Positions 15,197 to 27,312 of a stretch of 64,000 bases of DNA are shown here, piece after piece. The stretch comes from Heterotrichella gracilis. Lineage: Eukaryota > Sar > Xanthophyceae > Tribonematales > Xanthonemataceae. The stretch lies in the NCBI GenBank assembly GCA_032358255.1, contig JAULBX010009217.1, forward strand, positions 1 through 64,000. Direction: 5' to 3'. The position numbers and the translations under genes were made by a program. A model generated the notes under the pieces. The model was not told the DNA's origin and did no database searches. It saw only the letters and a program-made list of their open reading frames with translations. Each line of letters starts with the position of its first letter. The stretch's first letter is position 1.

Positions 15197-16983
15197 GGAG
15201 GGGGAATCTTTAGGGTCAGCTTCTTTCCTGTATAATTCCTGCTGAAGAGGGGAGGGGAGGGGGGTGGGGGGGTCAGTTATTGGGATTTGAACGCATTTTC
15301 CGGGGATGCGCCTGGGCCATTGGTGGCGTGCTGTGGGTCATGGCCGCCAGGCAAGGCGGGTGTGGGAGGCATTTTGTGCGCTCCTCCCGCTTCAATCGCC
15401 ATGCAGTACTTTAGTTCCAGCAGCACAACCATGGCAGCAGCCATGGGCGGTGCATTGTTGTACGTCGTTGTTTTAGCTAAAAACTGTTTCCCTATTCTTT
15501 AGTGCGCGAGCCTGGTTGTTAGGAACAACAGGAGGTCAAGCTATTGCCAACATCCGTGTTGTTTTTGGTTCTATTATTTGCAACCACTCTGCAGTAGCAT
15601 CCCGGCCTTTGCATTATTCGGTTGTCTTGTATGCTGTGCACGCCAATTGTCGGCACACGTTGTCAAGTACCTAGGTGGCATCAGTGACACTGCTATGGTT
15701 GCAATTGACAAGCTTTATTGGGCCATTGCTTTAGCGCGCCACAACACGTGCTGCGTGTATGCATTTTACCGTTTTCCCCAGGGTTTCTAGCTTGAATAGA
15801 TATAGGATGGCCATCCTGAGGGTATGCTAGCAGGCGGTGTGCTGCAAAATCAGTTTTTGTGCCGATTATTCTACAGCAACTTGATATTTCTACTGTCACA
15901 ACACCATGAAAAAATGCTCGTGGCGGTTTCCCGAATCCCAACGATTTATTTTCTGGTGTTTCCCAACGTATGGCCCATTTCCCAATGCCCTCACTTTTTG
16001 GACCTATTAGTTTGTAATTAGGTAATGAACGCATCAGGCTATAGCTTCATCATGAAGTTTCCAAAGGTTTTATTTCAACTTGACGCACAGCAACAATATT
16101 TCTGTAATACAGCATGAACCATGTTACAATGTGGGATGGACAAGATGATTGCTGCGGCACTCGTAAACCATGCGTCCTTTATATGCAAATGTCTGAAATT
16201 TACGCTGCATGCGTCGACTGAGAAAGATAAAATCAAGCCTAGGCACTGCAAACGCTGATGAACAACGGAACAAACCTACTTGTTAAGGACTACAGCCTGA
16301 CAGCTGTGGCTCCCATAGTGTGCGTCGTTGCCATTGTCAAATGATGTGCGGCAGTTGGCTGAACCGCCATCGATGTGATCACTTGTGGGGTCCTACCTGA
16401 GCAACAGCCTGTGCCGGGATGTGCTCTGTAACTGGCTAAAAACCGCATGCGCACCATCAACCCGTAGCACCAGACCCAAAGCCACACACTTCATCAGCAT
16501 GCAATCAACGACACGAGTTATCAACGTCAGCTGGGCTGCTTGCAACCCCACAATCAACTGCACGGGGCGAAGCAAGCGTCAACGCCATGCGTACATCCAC
16601 CGCACCAGCTGTCAGGGCATGGCACCCTGGCGAACAGCCGCACCAACCCTCCCCGCACCGTGCCCTGCACCGCCACGTGTCCCCACAGCGCTGCCCTCCG
16701 CAGCGCCAAAAGCTGCGGCCACCCCGCACGCACCGGCCACACGCCAGGTGATCTGCACTCGCGAACCTGGCCGCCGCTGCGCCTCCCGTCCCTCACCAAA
16801 CTGCGGCTGCAAGACTGGCCATCCGCTTCGCTCGCTTGACAACCTTCACGCACCCCACCAGACCCCCCCCTGCGCACGCCTCCCATCCCTCAAAACTCTG
16901 CAGCCGCAAACATCAGCCACCCACCCAGCAGCCAGCGCCCGACTGCAACCACAACCCCCGCACCCCCCACCAACGCTGCCCCC
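15197..16983. other. Convergent spacer with repeated SARNP 3' end
   Basis: Lies between the stops of the ABC1-kinase and SARNP-like genes. The first 1.2 kb shows nothing recognisable. Its right part (about 16780-16983) is C-rich and contains degraded copies of the SARNP terminal codons plus stop region (near 16790-16815 and 16885-16912). The long plus-strand open frame crossing this region is the shadow of the SARNP last exon. Confidence 0.5.
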
Positions 16984-18919
16984 TCACAACTCTGCGGCCG
17001 CTGCAAACCTTGCCGCGCGCGCCGCCCGCTTGGCCGCCTCCTGGCCGTCCTCCACGCCCCCCGCCAGGAACCTCCCCGCGCGTGCCTTGCGTCTCTCCGC
17101 CTCCTCCTGCGGGTCCACCGGCAGCACGATGCCGAAGCGCGACGCGCGGGCCTTCTTGCGTGCCTTCTCCTGGGGAGAAACAATGCACCCATTTCAGCTG
17201 TATTTCATGCTTATTCCAAGAGATTTGATAAGAAATTCAGATGTATTTCATGCTTGTTACAATAAGATTATCATTCCAAGTGCGGACCAGTTGAAAATGC
17301 TGTAGACCACTTCACCTCCTAGGAAGGGGTAGGAATTGGGAAAGCACTTGTGATCAAGCAATGAAGTCCAATGCAGATGGTCTCACGCCCCGGACACATT
17401 TAACACCACTTTTGTGGTAAGCATAATCCCCCGGGCCATGCCATATCATGAGCAATGCACTGACCCATGCAACAATTCAGCGCAAGGGGTACGCCCTCTG
17501 CCTCAGCCTCTGCCTCGCCCACCTCGTCAATGCAGAGGGGAGCCCAAAGCCTGTAACCTAAAACCCTAAACCCTGCACCCACCTCTTCAGTCTCAACTGC
17601 AGCGGGGAGTCCAAAGCGCTTGGCCCGGTCAGCCTTCTTGTCGTCTTCAGGCTTGCCAGCAGCCTGCAGGCGTGGCCACAGGGTGGGTACAGTGGTGTGC
17701 AGAGGCAGGGTGGATGGGTGCAGCGGTGTGGGGATAGCAAAGTGGTGAAGGGGTGTGGGTACCGTGTGTGGGTACCGGTGTGTGGCGTCCGCTATGAGAG
17801 CTGGTGTAATGTGCAGGTGTGCCTTGGCGCCATTTAGGGTTTACAGTGTAGGGTTTTCAAGGTGCGGGAACGCACCTGGGCACCCTTGGCGCCGTCTGTT
17901 GTCGCCAGGCCAAACCTGCAGGACAGAGTTGCGCTTGGTGAGCGACAGCCGTGCGCTTAAGAACCAAACCAAAGCCCAAAAGGTAAGAAAACAGGCACCC
18001 ACCGTTCTGCCCGCATCTGCTTTTTGAGTGGCTCTGGAGCCGCAGATACGCCAAACCGCTGCGCCCGGATCCTCAGCTTCTCTGCTAGCGACATCTCAGC
18101 GGTGGGCTTTGCCTCGGCTGGGGCTGCTGCCTCGGGTGCGGATGTGGGTTGCTCGGGCGCCGACCCAGCCACCTGCACAAGCGATGCATGATGAGAGTGT
18201 GTTGTGGGCAGGATTTAACGCTCATAGCTTTTTCAGAGCAGGTGAACATTCCCCACCGAGCACTTTGTCAGGTTACCTGACTCTAATACCCTGTGCTGCC
18301 GTATATGTATTCCCAGCTGCTATACCAAAGTGGGAGTAGCACACACATTGCAACATGCATACATAGTGACATCTGATATGCACCGCTTGAAAGTGCATGC
18401 AATTAACCTCTGTGCCAAGATACCGTATGCACCAAACGGTGTGCAATATGCTAGCATGTACAACAGGCGGGGGTGGCGACCTGCACCCAACGGTGCAATA
18501 TGCATGCATATGCACCAATCCGTGAATAGTGCTGGACACGCAGCTATGTACTCCTGATGCGCGTGGTGCAACGTGCAACGTGATGAGAGATGGGCATTCG
18601 ACGTACTGGTGCGGACTCATCCACCTCCGATACTTCGGCAGGCGCTGGCGTAGGTGCTGGTGCCGCTGCTGGAGCAGGGGCGGATGCCTCGCTGTCCAAG
18701 GCCTCACGCAAACGGGCCACCAGGTCTTGCTTCAAGCCTTTCGTGTCGAGGTCCCTGTTGGCGAGCTCCTTCCTGAGTTCCTGCAGCGTGCATCAAATTC
18801 GGGATGGTCAGGAGCCCGCCCATGCACATGCATATGCCCAGCAGCTGAAAAAGCTGTCTACAGTACGATGAACGGCGTACATCAACTTTAAGCTTGGATG
18901 GGTCTTCAATCGAAGTCAT
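16984..18919 (-). CDS. SAP-domain RNA-binding protein, SARNP/Tho1/MOS11-like
   Basis: Members of this family bind nucleic acid and work with UAP56 and THO in mRNA export. Exons on the minus strand are 18881-18919, 18607-18780, 18003-18172, 17876-17915, 17583-17663 and 16984-17169; phases agree and give 229 aa. The SAP domain spans residues 8 to about 46 (SKLKVDELRKELANRDLDTK...LKQDLVARLREAL), split by the first intron. An Ala/Pro linker follows. The rest is a series of the family's diagnostic motifs, basic residues then RFG or RF: RIRAQRFG, MRAERFG, RAKRFG, ARASRFG, ARAGRF and RAARF. In human SARNP and yeast Tho1 these motifs contact the RNA helicase. The start is the first ATG of the open first exon and gives a normal N-terminus. 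The shared upstream region with the TMEM65-like gene is 547 bp. Confidence 0.9.
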
Positions 18920-19466
18920 TTTGGAGCCTTAGATGTAGCAATCAGCGGCGCGATGGTGGGACAAAGGTCGGATGTTGCGAAACAAGTTTGGGAACTGATG
19001 GCCGGAATAGAGTAACAGCAGAATCGTGTACTTTGGGGAAATACTCTGCAACAGTCAGTTAACATCAAATGAATTAATACCGGTTTACAATGCTTGCGGC
19101 CGCTCTAGTAAAAGGGATCGCTACTCGAGACCTCTGCAGGGGAGTCCCGCCGCGCACCATGTTCCCCCTTGCTAGAACGTTTATGCACTCATAAGTTATA
19201 GCTGCTAGGTGTCACCCACTGGTTGTTTCAGCGTCTGAGTGCGTTTAACTGGTTACGCAACCTCCAAGTGGCCCCTGCAGCAAGAAGGCACCTGGGTTGT
19301 ACGTTTGAACAGGCGGTCCCATACATGCATGCATGCGTGAGAAGGGCTCCAGGAATGGCGTAGCTGTAGCGTCTTTGTCACCCGTACAATGGTGCCAGTC
19401 TTGGACCCCATGCCGTAAGCTTTGCGCACAGCGCGCTTGTCCCTTTCGTCTTTCACACAAGCGCCC
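18920..19466. promoter_or_regulatory. Divergent intergenic region, SARNP / TMEM65
   Basis: 547 bp between two outward-facing start codons, presumably carrying both promoters. A NotI-like GC patch (gcggccgctctag, about 19097) and alternating ATGC repeats (19324-19336) are present. No conserved element can be named. Confidence 0.45.
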
Positions 19467-21240
19467 ATGTTGGGTGCGGGGAGGAGGTTGTCAGCTGGCA
19501 CACTTAGACCACAGCATGCCCAATGGGCGGTTTCCAGGCTCTGCCAGACGTCCGATGCAGCCCCGGGGGACGACCAGCTAGCCACGCTGGTTTCAAAGTC
19601 CCTCTCTAAGGACCCTCACGCTGCTTCGAAGGAGATCGCGGATAAGATCAGCTCAGAACACAGGGTTGCCCTCATACATGCACTTCAAAAGGCGGAGGGC
19701 ACTCTGGGCTCCAACCTCAAAGACGAGGCGTACATCGAAAAGCTGCTGAAGGCTGCAGACAACCAAGCGCCATATGGGCTGCTGGACAGGTGGGTAGCCA
19801 GGTGGATTGTGCACTGGACATGATGGCATGCCTTATACACGTTCACAACGCCATGCTTTGTACACAAGACGGTACACTGACCCAGAAGAACCTTGCACAC
19901 GCAGTGTGCTGGGCATGGGGCTCGCCTGACTGCTTGACGCCGCAGCCCCGGCACAGTGTGCAGGGTTTGGGTAGGAAAGGGTCGGTATTAGTCATAACCA
20001 ACCCCATCAATACCCTCGTGCCTGGCCAGCGTCAAACTGTACAGTACCCACAATACAGTACTCCATATTACAGTCGCTGTTACATCCGTGAACTGGGCAA
20101 CCATCCTTTTTTGGATGCGCATTGCATTGTGAGAAATATCGCACTTGTTCCATCCTGCAGGCAAGAGCTGGCCGCAGTGCTGCTGCTTGACAGGAAGCTG
20201 CAAGCGTCTGCCCTCAAGCACAAGAGCACCCAGATGCCTTCCTTCAGGACGCTGTTGAGTGTGGCGGTGATTGGCGGGATACCCTTTGTAGGGTTTGGTT
20301 TCATGGACAACGCCATTATGGTGAGAGTCTGCCACTGCGACTGCTACTCGCCTGCTATCCGGTTCATTGTAGCCCACAGGGTTGGCACCTGAGCATCGTG
20401 CACGTGACTACATGTGGCCTGGTTTGCCTTCATTGCCCGCCACCGCCACCCTCTCGTATCCTGGCAGCGGCATTCACCCTACCCACAACACCCTATCTGA
20501 GGGTCGACACAAGGCACTATGTAACACTTAACCAGACTTGGCCCCCTTGGGTAGTTACACGTGCGCCTGCGGGTGGCGCAACCAAAAATGACTGGTCGCT
20601 GACTGCTTTCCTTGCCCGCGCACAGCTCACAGCCGGGGATGTGATTGATGTCCACTTTGGCAGGGCGCTGGGCCTCTCCACACTGGCAGCAGCAGGGCTG
20701 GGCAACCTGGTCGCAGATGTGGTGGGGGTGTCTGTTGCTGAGCAGATCGAGGTACGTGTGTGGCTGTTTGCATTTGGATCTGCCTGTGCAGATCAGCCAA
20801 TGCAGAGTGTTGAGCTTGGGCTGCCATGCAGGTGTGGACGTCCAAACGCTTCAAGCAGCCGGTGTTGTCGGAGATGCAGCATAGGATGGCTCGGACACGT
20901 GGTGAGTGGCACGCATTGCATATGCGTTGATTTCTTGGCAAATATAACATAACACAGTATAACATCCATGATTTTTATAAATGTTTTTGGTACAGTGAGT
21001 GGGGGTTGTTGCACAGCACTGCAGCATTCTGTCACTAAGCATCCATGCGGGGCGGGCCATCAATGATCCTCGTTACATCTGAACATGCCCCTCTTGAATC
21101 GAGTTATTGCATCTGCCTCCCCCTAGGGTGCTGACACCTGTCACCCTTCTGCAGTGGCGCGCTTTGCGGGACCCGTTGTTGGCGTCACGATTGGGGGCAT
21201 TCTGGGCTTGTCCCCACTACTCTTTATGAACAGCCCTTGA
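19467..21240 (+). CDS. TMEM65: TMEM65-like mitochondrial membrane protein
   Basis: TMEM65 is an inner-mitochondrial-membrane protein of animals, linked to sodium-dependent calcium efflux; its role in algae is unknown. Exons are 19467-19789, 20161-20320, 20626-20751, 20832-20901 and 21155-21240, in phase, 254 aa. The Met at 19467 is used because an in-frame TAA lies at 19416; the first 35 or so residues (MLGAGRRLSAGTLRP...) are basic and suit a presequence. Residues 40-135 are a soluble region without a family match. The conserved membrane part begins near residue 135: IPFVGFGFMDNAIM (residues 148-161), then GLSTLAAAGLGNLVADVVGV, then VVGVTIGGILGLSPLLF at the very end, three hydrophobic helices with the order and key residues of TMEM65. 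The protein ends soon after helix three, as in the family. Confidence 0.9.
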
Positions 21241-22300
21241 CAGCCGCTGGCACCGGAGTAATGCAAAGCTGGCAGTGACATGTGCCAGCGGATCTGGCAG
21301 CCACCTGAGGGTCAGTCAGCTACACAAGCAATGATTCAATCATATGATGCGCAAGTTATCCCACATTGGGCAGTATTCTTGCACTGATCTTGTATACCTG
21401 GTGCACTTTTTTGGTCTAGATTTGAACGCAGTGTGATTTCCTGCAAATGATACGGAGCTGCGAGCACAAATTCAAGTGCACTGGCAGTGGCCATTTTCCC
21501 TGGGCTCCTCCCTCATCTCAAGGCACATCAGTACCCATGCAAGGGGACGTGGCAGTGAAAGGTAGCGAACCCCACTGTCAATGCGAACACCCTCACCATG
21601 GCCGCCAGTGGCACAATTAACTGGCAGAGCCCATCACCCACATATTCAGCTCACTTCATTGCACTGTAAAGCTTATCCCCAGCTTGCATGGGGTGATTGG
21701 AATTCTCGCTTTAAAGTTGCCCTGCATCTGGGTGATGCACGATTACAGGGACATGCAGGCATGGAAGGGCTTGCCTCCGAGCATATCCATTGCTTGTGGA
21801 CAAAACTTACAATAAGATGTGCCACAGTCAGACTGAATAAGGGCAGCTATGTAGTCTGTGTATGGGGAACCCCTATCACTTCACAGTCTCAGTTCTGCTC
21901 ATCAAACACAGTGGCCATTTTGGCGGGGGTCAGTGTCGCTTGGGTGTGCACACTTGTAGGGATGTGTCGCTTGTCACAAACACAAAATTGCAACAGTTGG
22001 AGCACACTTTTTCTAGGAACTAATAGTATTGAGACAAAAACAATGTCTGCGTAGGCCTGGCAGATACAGCATATTTCGGGTTGCGGAACGGTAGTCGTGA
22101 CAACGCATGCATGCCAGGACATGTTAACCGTTGCTGGTGGGATGGCTTGTGCGCGCGGTTGGGTTGGTTTAGAAACTTGCAGACGTCTGTTGGGCACTTG
22201 TAATCCACATCTGTGCTGCAGCGAGTAGTTTGAGCAGTGATGGACTCCTGGACCAGCAGTCGAGTCGCTTGAGGCTCGAGTGCTACCAAGAAGCAATGCC
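21241..22300. other. Spacer, no gene seen
   Basis: Tandem spacer between the TMEM65-like gene and the next plus-strand gene. Open frames on both strands are short and look random. It should hold one 3' UTR and one promoter; no distinct element was found. Confidence 0.4.
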
Positions 22301-25300
22301 ATGGATGCGTTGGTAACGGTACAAACAGGGACAAGCACAGCCAACTCAGGATCAACGCTGTGCCACCCAACTGAACTAAACCGGTTTAAGAGAATCCTGA
22401 GGCTCTATGGGCAGATTCTCCTGCCCGTCCTTGTTGTGGACGCCGTGATCTTTGGCATCTTCGCCACTGCCTCTTATGTCATCCCAAGTGTCCTGTGCAG
22501 AGACATCATCACTGACGGCACGGTGAGTACAAGGCTATCCCTCGAATATCTCCTTATTCAATAATTGGGCAGCAACCCACTTGTGTGCGGTGCTTCTAAC
22601 CTGCTTGGCAAGGTGAGTGCAGCTAGCTGTGAGAGGTTTGACTGGCTTTTGCTTGCTGACTCTAGCCCTGACGCTTGCGTTTGCAGAACGCCAACCTACG
22701 GTTCAACGAGTGCATCTACGTCACTCAAGTAAACTACTCGAGCCAGACTGTGGGCAAGGCAGTATGGCTGGTGTTTTGGGCCCTTCAGGAGGCATGGATA
22801 GTTGCTTTCCCTGCTATAATAGGATATGCAATGATGGGCCACAAGCTGTGCAAGAGGACGGAAGCCATAGCAATCATTTGCCTGGTGACGTTTCCTGGTG
22901 TGGTACAAATTCTCATTGGCCCAGTCTTTAAGCAGGCTTTGAATCACGAGGTGGTCATTCTTGTGACAGGTAAGGTTCAGCACCCCCACAAGGCCCCTGC
23001 CAGTAAATAGCCGCTCTCTTTGCAGTTGCGCTGCTATGTCTTTTGCTTTGACTGATGTCAGTCTTTTCTGCTGCAGTGGTAGCTAGCTTCTTTGTCAATG
23101 TGTTGGTTGGGTTGGCGTGCAAGCGGTACACCCAGTCTGAGAACCTGACGATGGTTGTGAGATGGATCACGTTGTTCACCCTGGCGGGGACCATGCTCGT
23201 CCTGTACTTGTTCATCATCCCAAGGTACGGAGTAAGACATGGCTTGTGGTTATGTATATATTCTGCCACAAATGCTGGGACAGCAGTTGCCTGCCAAGGT
23301 GTCACTCCTTTCCAATGTATTGCCAACATTTGTGCACTGCCTTGGAGGCATGCGTTGCAGACCACCACCATCAAGCAAAGCTAAATATCAAGATGATTTT
23401 CAACATTCACACCAAAGTTGCTCTGATGTGTCCTGGCAGGCTTGTGACTGCGCGCGTGGGCTCCACAGTGATTGCTGCCTTCAGGCTGGTTGTGCACCCG
23501 CTCATGTGGGGCGTGGTCATGCTCCTGTTCAGACACATGGCAAGACACATAGGTGAGATGATGATCAGAAAATAGCTTTTCTATGGTGGTGTAAGTATGC
23601 AGGCAGAATACTGTCCATGGGAGCAGTGATCAGAGCAAATGGAATATGAATTTCAGCCATGTCTGCAGCTGCTGCATAGCAAATGGCTGTAGAAAGATGC
23701 AGACTGGCAACGCCTGTGTTGAATGACAGATGAGCTGAGTATCAATTCATGGCGGGCAGCCTGCATGTAAATGCCATGCCCCAGCCCCGCAAATCCTTAC
23801 TAATATAACAAAAAAACCCTTTTGCCATGCAGGCCCCACCTCCAACCTCATGCAGGTGGTGTTTGTGCTGTGGCCCGCCACCTACCGCGCCATGTTTGGG
23901 CGCTTCCTGCTGCTGCACCTGGGGCGCACCGGAGGCATCCTGGTGCTCAACTTGGTCATCACGCTGTATGGCCTGGTGGGGCAGCTGGCCATGCGCGATG
24001 CAGATGTCATACTGCTGCGGCTACTGTATGGCAGGTGGGGGACCTACCTGGCATCACTACCTATCATCATGAATAAATCTGGTTCGAGGCCAATGTCCTT
24101 CAAGCAGGGGTTAGCACGTGGCTTATCAATATGATATGTGCATGCTCAACGGTGTATCAGGCAATCATGGAGAACTGGTGGCAACGGCTCGTGGAAAATC
24201 GTGCTAAAGCTGTCAGATCATGTTGTAATTGTTGGGCTGGATTATCCATCCAAGGCAGGGGATATTCACTGCAATTTTACCTGCGTGCATGACAGGCGTG
24301 CAGCTGAGGCCATGGTGGCTTCAAAGGAGGCCACCAAGATGCGGCTGGTGGAGATCTTTACCGATGCAGTGGCAGAGACATCGGGCATCTTGGCTGCAGC
24401 GGCACTCACCAGCTTTGGCCACATCATAGGTGCGGATTGGTTATATCTGCAAGAAACAGACCTGCATAATCACCTGCCCATGCGTTATGCCATTGATGTG
24501 ATCATCCAGACACCGACAAACAATCACAGCTGTGGCGACATGGTCCACACCCACCACCAATCGTTAGGCTGGGCCTAGATCAAGTATGTGAATCCTCTTG
24601 GTGAAATTCAAATGGCGGTTTTTAATTGGACCAATTTGACTCCAATGCAGCGCCACTGTAATTGCTTTTTAAAATTTGACAACCTAAATGGTGGATACCC
24701 CCGTTACCTCATGCACCCCAACATACTCCCAATGGATCCGCTGCAAACCCAGCACCCCAGCATCTCCCCACCACCCCTGCAGGCCAGCCGGTTGACGAGG
24801 GGGAACCTCTCCCCGACACCAGCCACATCTGGTGGTACGCAGCCATCCAGCTGCTCATTACCCTGGTGGGCGACTTGCTGCGCCTGTGCATCGAGGTCAA
24901 GTACCACCACCAGCGTTTTGAGGCGCTGTGGCAGCCGGGCCAGGTGGTGCGGCTCATGCCCTACCTGCTGCTGGTGGTGGCGGTGGGAGGGACAAGGTGG
25001 GCGGGTGGGGGATGGGTGCGCGTCATGATGTACCCCCTGGTGATAGTAGTGAGGCTGACAAGGTAGTGACGGGTGCTAGGGAATCCGGAGAGCCAATGAG
25101 CTTGTCACCGCACGAGGACATTGCATGGAAGGCTATGTTACTGGGGTGGCGGTATATGTGTAGGGTTTAGGGTCTGCGAAATACAATGTGACCACTGCGG
25201 CGCTCACCCACAGCCCAGCCAGTTGAGGTTTTAGGGCTAAGGCCTGGCCCCCACCATGCCCTGCAGGCTGTGCGTGGAGCTCATACTCATCTTCTGCCCT

Positions 25301-25399
25301 GCACCGGCGCCAAACGCAGCGGGCCACGTGCTGCAGTACTGCAACGAACCCAGCTTCCTGCAGAGCCTGCGCTGGACGCCCGAGTACCCGCTGTGGTAA
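22301..25399 (+). CDS. Polytopic membrane protein, family not recognised
   Basis: Eight exons join cleanly: 22301-22522, 22687-22969, 23077-23224, 23440-23552, 23833-24034, 24296-24429, 24783-24996 and 25267-25399, giving 482 aa. That all joins keep frame and remove in-frame stops is good evidence for a real gene. I count about ten hydrophobic helices. They include ILLPVLVVDAVIFGIFA near residue 38, VWLVFWALQEAWIVAFPAI, AIAIICLVTFPGVVQILI, VVASFFVNVLVGLA, ITLFTLAGTMLVLYLFII, GGILVLNLVITLYGLV and AAIQLLITLVGDLLRLCIEV near residue 395. No signal peptide, transporter signature, kinase or channel filter was noticed. The conserved-looking RYTQSENLTMVVRW loop and charged ASKEATKMRLVEIFTDAVAETSG helix may be useful search handles. 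The stop TAA (25397) overlaps a possible donor (TG|GTAATT), so a further C-terminal exon cannot be excluded. Confidence 0.75.
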
Positions 25400-25750
25400 T
25401 TGCAAAGCACGGGTTCCGGAAGGAGATACACAAGCATGAAGTGGGTGGATGGGCCACACCTATTGGGTTTAGGGTATCCAGCATTGTGGTGAATGCTGTG
25501 GCCTCAGGTGAAATGGGACTGTCACATGAATGGCAAGCATTTCGGGCATTGATACAGTATTGTGCCCATGATTCCAAGGTGCTTTTGTATGCACATAATT
25601 ATATAATAATTACCCATCCGTATACGGCGGTGTTCCCTTCATGGCCACAGCAACCGCCTCTGCAGTTCACTTTTGAATTTTTATGTTGGGGTAATGTGCT
25701 GCATACAGTGCATGGGTAGTTGTAGGGTTGCATAGCTGTAGAGCAGTTTT

Positions 25751-25777
25751 GTAGTAGTAGTAGTAGTAGTAATAGTA
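25751..25777. repeat. (TAG)n trinucleotide microsatellite
   Basis: Nine imperfect TAG/TAA units in a row, in the spacer downstream of the polytopic membrane protein gene. Confidence 0.9.
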
Positions 25778-27120
25778 GCTTTTATACCATGTCCTGGGAG
25801 CTGATTGACATATTTTTTCCATTTTTTAGAGGAATGCACACATGTTTTAGAATAAGGGGATATACGCAAACAAACTCGTGGGTAGCACTACGCAAGCAGC
25901 TTGCGTATCTAAAACTGTTTTTGATTTGGAGTGTGGATGAATGCAGACACCTTGACATCCATGATGTTGCTTCATGGCCCTACATGATGTCCGTGTGGGC
26001 AGGTGGTTCAGTTTTGGGACATTAATATTTTGGCAGAATACTCACATCCACGTGGTGCACTGCTGTCACAAAAGCGGGCCTCAAAATAACACTTGTCGCA
26101 AACTAGAATGGTAATGTTGGGCCTGAAGTCAAGGCTACAGTGTGACGGTTGCGTACATGTACACCCGTTGTCCCCAAAAGGCAGAATCTGCCTGATTTCT
26201 GATTTACCTGCTGTAATTGAGGATCGCTTTCAGAGTGAATAAATAATGTTGCTCATAACTGCTGCCGGCAATAAGATTATTGTGGATCATCAGTGCCGCA
26301 GCAAAACATGTTTTGCTATCTGAAATAGAAGTCACATGGTATAGATAAAGCCGGGGCGCAATCATCCTGATTCATGCGTCAAACTCAGCTATGTGGAGTG
26401 ACAAGCATTCTACTCCCTCTGTTTTCAGCTTTAGACCCAAGTTTTACCCATTTGATATTTCTCAGATCGTCGCCTGCTGACACGGGAATGGAAACACAAC
26501 AGGTTCTAGCATTTTAGCGCAAAAACCCTGAAAAATCTGAACTAATCCTTTACAAAAGCCCTACAAAGCCCTAGGCGGCGCACGTTCCCGCCACCTGCAC
26601 TCGACCGCGAGTGCGTGCATAAACGTGAAGCAACGTAAAATTTGTTGCCTGTTGTTATCCAGCTTTAAAGGACGAAGGCACTTTGAGCGCCCGACACCAT
26701 TGCTGAACAGCAGTGGCACACCGACTGCCTGTGGCCCTGAGGTAAGCACAAACCTTGTCGACATGTGCACTCCGGCTTGTGCCGTATAGCAACATAGGAA
26801 CCCACACACTGACAGCCCAAGTTTTGATTTGCTGCACACATATTCGCGCACACAGGTGTGGAGCTCATGTCTCCGGCGCATATGCATGCATAGTGGCGAA
26901 TGCATGCATTCATCTTGACCCTTATGCATGCAGTACGGGCTGCCGGAGTCCCGTGTATTGCGTACTAAAGTTTTGGCACCTGAAATCCTCCAATGTTTCC
27001 CCCTCTCATATGGTTTATAGCCAACACACATGTGCACAGCAAAGAAGGCACAGCTCTTTGCACTGTCAACACCGCCCATACTGCCAGCTGCCTACCACCT
27101 TCCTGTGTGCGCCTTCAGGT

Positions 27121-27202
27121 CTACCCCTACCCCTACCCCTACCCCTACCCCTACCCCTACCCCTACCCCTACCCCTACCCCTACCCCTACCCCTACCCCT
27201 AC
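27121..27202. repeat. (CTACCC)n hexanucleotide repeat upstream of AAMP
   Basis: About 13.7 uninterrupted units of CTACCC (GGGTAG on the other strand) end 110 bp before the AAMP start codon. It resembles a telomere-type repeat but differs from the TTTAGGG motifs elsewhere in the window. If transcribed it lies in the 5' UTR; if translated from an upstream start it would encode Pro-Leu repeats in the AAMP frame. Confidence 0.95.
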
Positions 27203-27312
27203 ACAGACCTCTGCAGCACAACCATTTCGACGCCGCACCTGTCCCACCACACCTGCCAGCGGCGCCCACCCCTACCAACCCCCACTTTAGGCCCCTCGGG
27301 CCCCCATCCCAT

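Larger units (their letters stand above)
25400..27312. other. Spacer with TAG microsatellite and CTACCC repeat
   Basis: About 1.9 kb without a recognisable gene. It contains a (TAG)n microsatellite (25751-25777) and AT-richer sequence to about 26500. The 27121-27202 hexamer repeat lies just before the AAMP start codon. The open frame from about 26755 runs without a stop into the AAMP first exon; its upstream part looks non-coding apart from a Pro-Leu run made by the hexamer. Confidence 0.5.

Noticed and set aside
16385-17305. 306-codon plus-strand open frame
   Set aside because: It overlaps the SARNP last exon on the other strand and its composition follows that GC-rich exon; no motif or splice support.
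26561-27079. 172-codon minus-strand frame
   Set aside because: Low-complexity Cys/His-rich translation without any motif; antisense to the AAMP upstream region.
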